A stretch of DNA of 64,000 nucleotides from assembly GCF_003096355.1 (NCBI RefSeq), contig NZ_QEKI01000014.1, forward strand, positions 62,001-126,000. Reading direction: 5' to 3'. This DNA comes from Pontibacter virosus. Its GTDB lineage: Bacteria; Bacteroidota; Bacteroidia; Cytophagales; Hymenobacteraceae. The position numbers and the translations under genes are program-made. Positions 58,039-64,000 of the stretch are shown here, piece by piece (the stretch's first letter is position 1; the number at the start of each line of letters is the position of its first letter). The notes under the pieces are model-generated. The model ran no database searches and was not told the DNA's origin. It saw only the letters and a list, made by a program, of their open reading frames with translations.

Positions 58039-60228
58039 ATGAAGAAATGCATAATTGTATTGCTCCTATTGCTGAGCAATACCCTGGCATATAGCCAAAA
58101 CTCGCTCAAAGCCATCATCAGAGATAGCGAAACGAATGCTCCACTGCTCGGAGCAACTGCTGCCGTATACGGTACAGCGATTGGTGCAACTGCCGATGCC
58201 AACGGTGAACTTGAACTGAGCAACATCCCCGATGGCACCCACATCATCAGGTTCGGCTTCATCGGTTACGAGGACAGGCTGGACACGCTTCGTTTTCCGT
58301 TTGCCCAGGCAACTCCGCTGGTGGTGCTGTTGGAACCAAGCGGTGAAGAACTGGAAGAAGTAGTGGTCACCACCACCCGTAGCAGCCGTACTATTGAGAA
58401 GCTACCTACCCGAGTGGAAGCCATCACGCTGGAAGAACTTGGCGAGAAAGCGAACATGAAGCCAGGCGACATCCGCATGCTGCTCAGTGAAAGCACGGGT
58501 ATCATGACGCAGCAGACATCCGCTACCAGCGCCAATGCCAACATCCGCATCCAAGGCTTGGATGGGCGCTACACGCAGATACTACAGGATGGGTTTCCGC
58601 TCTACTCAGGCTTTTCCAGCGGGCTGAGCATCATGCAGATTCCTCCCCTCAACCTCTACCAGGTGGAGGTAATCAAGGGCAGTTCCTCCACCCTCTACGG
58701 TGGCGGTGCGATAGCTGGTCTTGTCAACCTTATTACCAAAAAGCCGACCGATGAAGGAGAACTGAGCCTGATGGCGAACGTTACCAGTGCGAACGGGCTT
58801 GACCTGAGCGGTTTCTACGGCAAGAGGTTCGGGAAATTCGGAGTCACCGTATTTGCATCCAGAAACGCCAACCAAGCCTATGACCCTGCCGATATCGGCT
58901 TCTCTGCCATTCCAGAGTTTGAGCGCTACACCGCAAACCCCACACTCTACTATTACCCAAGTGACCGCACAACGCTTTCTTTGGGTGTTAACGCATCGCA
59001 GGAAGACCGCCTGGGGGGCGACATGCGCTACATCGCTGAGAATGATGAAGGCGATTTCTACTTTGAGCAGAACAACACGGAACGCCTATCAACGCAGTTT
59101 GACTTAGAGCATCGTTTGTCAGAAAACTCCCTGCTATCGGTAAAAAACAGCCTGAGTTTCTTCAACCGAGACATCGCAGTGCCTGACTATGATTTTGATG
59201 GAAAGCAGACCGCCAGTTTCAGCGAGGTAGCATACAGCCTCGATAGAGGGAGAACGGATTGGGTGATAGGCGCAAACCTCTGGACAGACAACTTCTCGGA
59301 GCGAAGTGCCGATGCCGTTGGAGCAAGGGATTATGATAACACCATCGTTGGCGCTTTTGCCCAGAACACGTTCACGCCTGCGGAATGGTTTGTATTGGAA
59401 TCGGGACTAAGAACCGACTATGTCACCCCTACGCCAGCCAACAAGACCAAAGGGCTTTTTGTGCTGCCCAGGGTATCGGCTCTGTTCAAGCTAAGCGACA
59501 GACTTACTTCCCGTATCGGTGGTGGCATGGGCTACAAGACCCCGACCATCTTTACGCAGGAGGCAGAGGACATCACCTTCCGCAACATCCTTCCGCTCAA
59601 CATCAGCCAAACAGAGGCGGAGACCTCCATCGGGGGCAACGCTGACATCAACTACAGCACCTTCATCGGGGAAGAGGTCACCTTCAGCATCAACCACATG
59701 TTCTTTTATACTTATATGAACAGTCCGCTCATCCTCACGCTGCGACCAGACAACCTTTATGAGTTTCAGAACGCCAACGGGTACGTGGACACCAAAGGCG
59801 TGGAGACCAACATGAAGTTAGGCTACGAGTGGGCGAAGCTGTTCCTTGGCTACACCTACACCGATGCCAGGCAGCACTACAACGGAGAAGTGAATGACAT
59901 GCCGCTTACGCCCAAGCATCGGGTGAACACGGTGCTGATGCTGGAAAAGGAGGACAACTTCCGCATCGGTCTGGAAGCCTACTACTTCTCCCCACAGCGG
60001 TTGACAGATGGCAGCAGAGGGCGTGATTACTGGATAAACGGAGTGATGATAGAGAAAATGTTCGAGAGGTTTTCCCTGTTCCTCAATTTCGAAAACATCT
60101 TCGACACCAGGCAAAGCAGGTTCGGCAGCATCTATACTGGCAGCATGAGAAACCCTGATTTCAATGAGATTTATGCGCCCGTGGATGGCAGGGTAATAAA
60201 CGGTGGCATTAAACTGAACATTTTATAG
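58039..60228 (+). CDS. TonB-dependent receptor in metal island
   Basis: A 729-residue outer-membrane receptor. Signal peptide 1-19 (ends in AYSQ), a carboxypeptidase-like domain about 20-95, a plug about 110-235 (IRMLLSESTGIMTQQTSATS, QVEVIKGSSSTLYGGGAIAG), then a 22-strand-type barrel to the end (closing NGGIKLNIL). No SusD partner is present. The location between DUF6660 and an HMA-CDF protein gene (8 bases apart) in a mercury/arsenic island points to a metal or metal-chelate ligand. The plug lacks the CxxC pair of the receptor at 42.6 kb. Ligand unknown. Confidence 0.92.
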   Translation: MKKCIIVLLLLLSNTLAYSQNSLKAIIRDSETNAPLLGATAAVYGTAIGATADANGELELSNIPDGTHIIRFGFIGYEDRLDTLRFPFAQATPLVVLLEPSGEELEEVVVTTTRSSRTIEKLPTRVEAITLEELGEKANMKPGDIRMLLSESTGIMTQQTSATSANANIRIQGLDGRYTQILQDGFPLYSGFSSGLSIMQIPPLNLYQVEVIKGSSSTLYGGGAIAGLVNLITKKPTDEGELSLMANVTSANGLDLSGFYGKRFGKFGVTVFASRNANQAYDPADIGFSAIPEFERYTANPTLYYYPSDRTTLSLGVNASQEDRLGGDMRYIAENDEGDFYFEQNNTERLSTQFDLEHRLSENSLLSVKNSLSFFNRDIAVPDYDFDGKQTASFSEVAYSLDRGRTDWVIGANLWTDNFSERSADAVGARDYDNTIVGAFAQNTFTPAEWFVLESGLRTDYVTPTPANKTKGLFVLPRVSALFKLSDRLTSRIGGGMGYKTPTIFTQEAEDITFRNILPLNISQTEAETSIGGNADINYSTFIGEEVTFSINHMFFYTYMNSPLILTLRPDNLYEFQNANGYVDTKGVETNMKLGYEWAKLFLGYTYTDARQHYNGEVNDMPLTPKHRVNTVLMLEKEDNFRIGLEAYYFSPQRLTDGSRGRDYWINGVMIEKMFERFSLFLNFENIFDTRQSRFGSIYTGSMRNPDFNEIYAPVDGRVINGGIKLNIL

Positions 60229-60236
60229 TTACCGCT

Positions 60237-61031
60237 ATGGAAAAATCTACTTTTAAAATACAGCACATGGACTGCGCCTCTGAAGAGAACATGGTGCGCA
60301 TGAAGCTTGATGGCGTAACCGCAGTTAAAAGCATGGACTTCGACTTGCAGAAGCGAGAGGTAACCATTTTTCATTCTGGTGAACTTGAAACCATAGAAGC
60401 CCATATCAATGAACTCGGCTTAGGCTCTTCCCTGCTCTCAACCGAAAGCACAGAAGAGGATTTTGTGGCAGAGGATGCACAGGGTCAGAGGAAGCTTCTG
60501 TGGACCGTGCTGCTGATTAACTTCGGGTTCTTCGTAGTGGAAATGACCACGGGTATCTTCTCCAAATCCATGGGGCTGGTCGCTGATAGCCTGGACATGC
60601 TTGCCGATGCACTGGTGTACGGGTTGAGCCTGTTTGCGGTAGGCAGTACTGCCACCAGGAAGAAAAGCATAGCAAAGGCAAGCGGTTACTTTCAGCTTAC
60701 GCTGGCTGCGGTCGGGTTTATAGAGGTAGTGCGCAGGGTAATCGGAGATGAACCGATGCCAGACTTCGGCACTATGATAGTGGTGTCCATTCTTGCTCTT
60801 GCTGCAAATGCGCTCTGCCTTTACCTGTTGCAAAAGAGCAAAAGCAAGGAAGCGCACATGCAGGCAACGATGATTTTCACATCGAATGACATCATCATCA
60901 ACGGTGGCGTTATCCTGGCTGGTGTATTGGTTCTGTTAACGGATTCAGCCTTACCTGACCTGATTGTAGGTGCTGTTGTCTTTGTAATCGTTATCAGGGG
61001 AGCGTTCAGGATTCTGAAATTGGCGAAGTAG
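60237..61031 (+). CDS. Cation transporter with N-terminal HMA-like domain (CDF type)
   Basis: A 264-residue protein. Residues 1-68 fold like a heavy-metal-associated domain, but the metal loop reads MDCASEE, with C13-x-x-E16 in place of CxxC. Residues about 80-264 have five to six membrane segments like the cation diffusion facilitators. The first metal site is DSLDMLAD, an Asp-x-x-x-Asp pattern. The second, normally His/Asp, reads SNDIIING. These changes hint at altered metal choice. Likely exports Zn, Cd or another divalent ion to the periplasm. Third gene of the DUF6660 operon. Confidence 0.88.
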   Translation: MEKSTFKIQHMDCASEENMVRMKLDGVTAVKSMDFDLQKREVTIFHSGELETIEAHINELGLGSSLLSTESTEEDFVAEDAQGQRKLLWTVLLINFGFFVVEMTTGIFSKSMGLVADSLDMLADALVYGLSLFAVGSTATRKKSIAKASGYFQLTLAAVGFIEVVRRVIGDEPMPDFGTMIVVSILALAANALCLYLLQKSKSKEAHMQATMIFTSNDIIINGGVILAGVLVLLTDSALPDLIVGAVVFVIVIRGAFRILKLAK

Positions 61032-61155
61032 CCATGAATCTACTTCTTAGATAGAGCCAAGGACTTTCTATGGATGCCTCAATCTACACATGAATGATGC
61101 ACATTATTATATACCGAGGTATGATTAAGAAGTAAGAGGAAATACTTTACTAAAA

Positions 61156-61193
61156 CAACAGGGGCTGTTCAAGCACCTGAGCAGCCCCTGTTG
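61156..61193. terminator. Terminator between CDF operon and BASS-like gene
   Basis: 12-bp stem CAACAGGGGCTG / CAGCCCCTGTTG, extended by further pairs with one wobble, between convergent genes. Confidence 0.75.
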
Positions 61194-61194
61194 A

Positions 61195-62160
61195 TTACTT
61201 ACTGACCAACTTCCTCCTAAAGAGCAGCAGAGCCTGTGAAAACAGACCTAAAACTGGTAGTTCTACCAGTGGACCAACAATCAGTGCCAACGCAATCAAT
61301 GGTGTGTCAGGGAATGCAGCAACAGCTATTGCCAGTGAAACAGGAGAGTTTCTTGCCAGCGTGGTCAGGCTTAGGCTAACAGAATCTGCGTAGCTGAACC
61401 CTGCCCACCTACCTGCAAGTCTGCTGAGAACAAAGTTTATGATGAAGAAAATGAGCAGTGGTATGAGCATAACATACAGTACCTCCAAATTGCCAAGCAG
61501 CAGTTTTCCCTCCGATGCGAACATTGCCGTAATGGCAAGACCAAGAAATACGATTTGCATGGACTCAAAGAACGGAAGCAACCTGTCCTGGAACATCGTC
61601 TGCCTTCTTGAACTGAGCATGAAAAATCTTGTGGCTTGTGCAAGCCCGAAGGGAACGGCAATGACCAGCAGGATGCCTTCAAGCAGTGCCTCTATCGGCA
61701 GCATGCCTGTCTGGTTAAAGAACAGCAGCAGGTAAACAGGCAGCAGAACCACCTGCAACAACAGGTTAAGGGGCAGTATGGCAGCAGCCAGCACTGTGTT
61801 TCCTTTCGATATACCCGTGAAGATGATGTACCAGTCGGTGCAGGGTGTTACCATCAGCATGACGAATCCAATCCAAAGAGCCTGCTGGTCTGACAGGAAA
61901 AGATAACCTAACAGGTACGCCAGCAGCGGTGTCCAGACGAAGTTGATAAGAAGGCTTATGGTCACGAACCTCTTATGCAGGAACCCTTGCTTTAGCCCTC
62001 GTAGCGGCATGGCTAAGAACAAGCCGTAAAGCATGAGCATCAGGAACGGGATGATGAAAGAGGCTGCATGCGCTTCTACAAGAGGTATCTGTGTAAGCAG
62101 CAACCCAAGCAGTACCGCTACCAGAATGATAAGGGTGTGGAATTTGTTTAGAAGACTCAT
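61195..62160 (-). CDS. Arsenic-resistance/bile acid:sodium symporter-like carrier
   Basis: A 321-residue membrane protein with about ten segments. MLMVTPCTDWYIIFTGISKGN has the Pro-Cys-Thr motif at the place of the essential Cys in ACR3, and LTTLARNSPVSLAIAVAAFP matches the second conserved helix with NSP. It belongs to the BASS/ACR3 superfamily and is named arsenic resistance protein in related genomes. It differs clearly from the ACR3 at 53.5 kb. It might export another arsenical or antimonite. It stands alone, convergent with the CDF gene. Confidence 0.85.
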   Translation of the reverse strand: MSLLNKFHTLIILVAVLLGLLLTQIPLVEAHAASFIIPFLMLMLYGLFLAMPLRGLKQGFLHKRFVTISLLINFVWTPLLAYLLGYLFLSDQQALWIGFVMLMVTPCTDWYIIFTGISKGNTVLAAAILPLNLLLQVVLLPVYLLLFFNQTGMLPIEALLEGILLVIAVPFGLAQATRFFMLSSRRQTMFQDRLLPFFESMQIVFLGLAITAMFASEGKLLLGNLEVLYVMLIPLLIFFIINFVLSRLAGRWAGFSYADSVSLSLTTLARNSPVSLAIAVAAFPDTPLIALALIVGPLVELPVLGLFSQALLLFRRKLVSK

Positions 62161-62469
62161 AAAGTGTTCGCTGTTGCTAAAAACTGTTGCGGTTCATGCG
62201 AGAGTTAAAGTTACTGCAATAATCCTTTTTTCACAGTCTACCCTTTTACGCTGAACTCCCAACAGACATACTATACAAGAGGCAGGACAGTAGCATTATG
62301 CCTTATTGTACATGCAGGAAAACGAATGTTTTCTTAACTGCTCACACTCTAAAACTCCAATGCTCTTGGCTGGACGTATAGGCAAATTAAAAAGTAAAGA
62401 AACCCAGTAAGTTATTCAAAGTAAATTATTATATTTGAATAACGAGATATTTAACTAAATCTGTTCTTT
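62161..62469. other. Divergent intergenic region with resolvase operator
   Basis: About 310 AT-rich bases. The plus-strand half holds a 33-bp inverted repeat (62411-62443) overlapping a promoter box. No gene is seen. Confidence 0.6.
62411..62443. promoter_or_regulatory. Inverted repeat at resolvase promoter (res-type or operator)
   Basis: Perfect 10-bp inverted repeat GTTATTCAAA / TTTGAATAAC with a 13-base spacer. The right arm overlaps TATATTTG (62430-62437), a perfect -7 box. Length and position fit a crossover subsite of a serine resolvase that also represses its own gene. Confidence 0.6.
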
Positions 62470-63030
62470 ATGCTGATAGGATACGCAAGGGTCTCTACTG
62501 TTCTTCAGAACGTGGACCTGCAACACGATTCACTCACCCAAGCAGGCTGCGAGAAAATCTTCACAGACAAAATCTCAGGCACTGTGTCTGAAAGACCAGC
62601 TTTGTCCAAGCTAAAGGAAATATTGAGACGTGGTGATACTTTAGTCATATGGAGGCTGGACAGGCTCGGACGTTCTTTGAAAGATTTAATCGAGTGGATG
62701 AACTACTTGGAAAGCGAGGGTATCGCACTCAAAAGCTTACAGGAGTCGATTGATACTTCTACCGCAACAGGTAAGCTTATCTTCCACATTTTTGCTTCGA
62801 TGGCTGAGTTCGAGCGGAATCTTATTCAGGAGCGTACCCAAGCTGGTCTCGCAGCAGCAAGAGCAAGAGGTCGTGTCGGTGGTCGACCAAAGAAAATGAA
62901 CAAAGAAAAAATAAAATTAACAGTTAAGCTTTATCAGGAGAAGCAACATTCAGTAGATGCTATTTGTGAGATGATGGGTATATCAAAGCCGACTCTATAT
63001 AGCTATGTAAAAGAAGAAGCTTTATTATAA
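62470..63030 (+). CDS. Serine recombinase (resolvase/invertase)
   Basis: A 186-residue small serine recombinase. The catalytic Ser is S9 in IGYARVSTVLQN. The active-site arginines are in WRLDRLGRS and the second in EFERNLIQERT. A 45-residue C-terminal DNA-binding part ends in a helix-turn-helix (SVDAICEMMGISKPTLYSYV). It is of the Tn3-resolvase/Hin group. It may resolve element dimers or invert DNA. The inverted repeat at 62411-62443 is its probable target. No transposase gene is seen nearby. Confidence 0.93.
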   Translation: MLIGYARVSTVLQNVDLQHDSLTQAGCEKIFTDKISGTVSERPALSKLKEILRRGDTLVIWRLDRLGRSLKDLIEWMNYLESEGIALKSLQESIDTSTATGKLIFHIFASMAEFERNLIQERTQAGLAAARARGRVGGRPKKMNKEKIKLTVKLYQEKQHSVDAICEMMGISKPTLYSYVKEEALL

Positions 63031-63084
63031 ATCTACTATTTGACATGTGATGCCGCCAAAGCATGCTTGTATATCAGACATTGA

Positions 63085-63114
63085 AAAAAAGCTACTGTAA
63101 CAGGTAGCTTTTTT
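63085..63114 (+). terminator. Resolvase terminator
   Basis: 11-bp stem AAAAAAGCTAC / GTAGCTTTTTT with an 8-nt loop. Confidence 0.8.
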
Positions 63115-63345
63115 GTTGCCTCTCTTTTAATACTACTGGTTGACTCACTTTATACAACATAATGATATACTATAATCTGTTATACATTACATTTTACCAG
63201 GCATAAAAAATTTTTAGCCAAATAAAAAATTTATTTATGTCTAAACATAGCACCATTGCTATATTAACTGACTGATAATCATCACTATTAAGTTGTTATG
63301 CAAATATATATAATATGTTTGTATCTGATAATCAGAATGTTACAC

Positions 63346-63376
63346 TTTGATTTGCTTTAATTTATTTGTACATTTG
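63346..63376 (+). promoter_or_regulatory. Promoter of the last gene
   Basis: TTTG at 63346-63349 and TACATTTG at 63369-63376, spaced 19 bases, an exact match to TTTG / TAnnTTTG. The ATG follows 40 bases later. Confidence 0.65.
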
Positions 63377-63415
63377 CAGTATAGAAATCAATAAATATTA
63401 ACTCATTACTAATAC

Positions 63416-64000
63416 ATGAAGCACATAGTTTACAAGATTAAAAAAGCAGGTACAGAGAATGATTTTATGCATCACGATAAGCAAACCTTTTCAGATGATG
63501 TATCTAAACAGAAAGTCTACACATCAGAAAACAGTGTGGATAAAGTAGCAGATAGTTTTGAGTCAAAAGGAATAGGTGTAGAGGTCATAGAATTCTATTT
63601 AGTGGAAAGAGATGTAGAAGCTGAGTATAAACAGGAGCAAGAGATAGCAGCAGCTTCTTTATTGCCCGAGCATCGCAATGAGGAATTTGTAAATATTACA
63701 TTAAAAGAAGCTGCTGAACTTTTAAGAAATGAGTTACAGAAAATAAAGTATTATCACAATGAAGAAAAGTTAGATACTTCTCAAATGACATACTACTATA
63801 GTGAAGATAATTATGAGGATGATATCTATAATATTACCTTCTGTGAAGGTGAAGATGAGGGTGAACCAGTCGGAGAATGTTTAGTTGAAGCAGTACCATT
63901 TATAGAAGATAAGAAGCTTATGATGCACTGTATAACCTATTCTAATATCAAAGCAATTGACAGAAAAGGTAGAGAAAATAGGGATGCTTTCTATGCGATT
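63416..64000 (+). CDS. Hypothetical acidic protein, 3' end outside window
   Basis: An open frame of 195 codons from the ATG at 63416 to the last base of the window, with no stop. The product begins MKHIVYKIKKAGTENDFMHH and is rich in Glu, Asp and Tyr (YYYSEDNYEDDIYNITFCEG). The part NITLKEAAELLRNELQKIKYY is helical; no signal peptide or membrane segment is seen. I do not recognise a family. A good promoter precedes it, codon use is AT-rich, and it lies within the integrated element. Confidence 0.75.
   Translation, partial: MKHIVYKIKKAGTENDFMHHDKQTFSDDVSKQKVYTSENSVDKVADSFESKGIGVEVIEFYLVERDVEAEYKQEQEIAAASLLPEHRNEEFVNITLKEAAELLRNELQKIKYYHNEEKLDTSQMTYYYSEDNYEDDIYNITFCEGEDEGEPVGECLVEAVPFIEDKKLMMHCITYSNIKAIDRKGRENRDAFYAI

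Larger units (their letters stand above)
63031..63415. other. AT-rich intergenic region
   Basis: About 385 very AT-rich bases. It holds the resolvase terminator and, near the end, a full promoter. No gene is seen. Confidence 0.6.
48983..64000 (+). mobile_element. Integrated metal-resistance element, left end (right end outside window)
   Basis: From the tRNA-end fragment to the window edge the content is integrase, mer operon, ars genes, a metal-type TonB receptor and CDF operon, a resolvase and an unknown gene. By eye the word GGTATA/TATACC occurs about six times in 15 kb here, near chance. It is several per kb to the left (about ten in 17,400-20,000). No conjugation gene is seen within the window. 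The right att site, with an intact tRNA-Lys copy, is expected beyond 64,000. Confidence 0.75.

Noticed and set aside
1..64000. CRISPR array
   Set aside because: No regularly spaced direct repeats with unique spacers, and no cas genes.

Overview
The window reads as a chromosomal segment of a Bacteroidota bacterium, most likely order Cytophagales, family Hymenobacteraceae (Pontibacter-like). The basis is the protein families (split transketolase, Mpl-type peptidoglycan ligase, DUF6157, DUF6428, DUF6660, TonB receptors with a carboxypeptidase-like front domain), promoters of the TTTG / TAnnTTTG type, and few Shine-Dalgarno sites. The genus is inference. The DNA from 1 to about 48,900 is also very rich in the word GGTATA/TATACC, in genes and between them.

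Region 1-48,250 is ordinary chromosome. In order it holds: an EamA exporter end; an NlpE-like protein; trpS; a rhodanese; DUF6157; a methyltransferase; hppD; a phosphohexomutase (pgm) flanked by a 215-bp inverted repeat; a nitroreductase; dnaB; mpl and an ExoX-like exonuclease; two envelope lipoproteins, one an M48 peptidase; an FAH-family enzyme overlapping an M23 peptidase; bcp; a split transketolase; an ECF sigma / anti-sigma / Spy-like trio; pepE; a membrane-tailed MBL protein; a class-III aminotransferase; an SLC13 transporter with RCK-C domains; a TerB-like protein; pfkA; miaA; a 1736-residue hybrid kinase with a partner response regulator; a PhnP-like hydrolase; rqcH; tRNA-Leu; an iron-type TonB receptor; an ABC exporter pair; and tRNA-Lys. 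Spaces between genes hold several dispersed repeat families.

Region from about 48,983 to the right edge looks like an integrated element. Its left end is an 18-bp copy of the 3' end of tRNA-Lys, followed at once by a tyrosine integrase. The cargo is metal resistance. A mer operon (ArsR-type regulator, MerT-MerP fusion, MerA) is followed by a convergent ars operon (arsR, DUF6428, metallophosphoesterase, ACR3). Then come the ArsI C-As lyase with a cysteine-tailed SigZ sigma factor, a DUF6660 / TonB receptor / HMA-CDF transporter operon, and a second ACR3/BASS-like carrier. A serine resolvase with an inverted repeat at its promoter, and an unknown acidic protein cut by the window edge, close the region. 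GGTATA falls to about chance level here, which supports recent transfer.

How the island probably works: MerT-P brings Hg(II) to MerA for reduction to Hg(0). ACR3 exports arsenite. ArsI removes the methyl group from trivalent methylarsenicals, yielding arsenite for export. Two ArsR-type repressors sit beside palindromes overlapping their promoters. The TonB receptor / DUF6660 / CDF module is the least understood part and the best candidate for new biology, along with the sigma factor that may sense metal through its cysteines.
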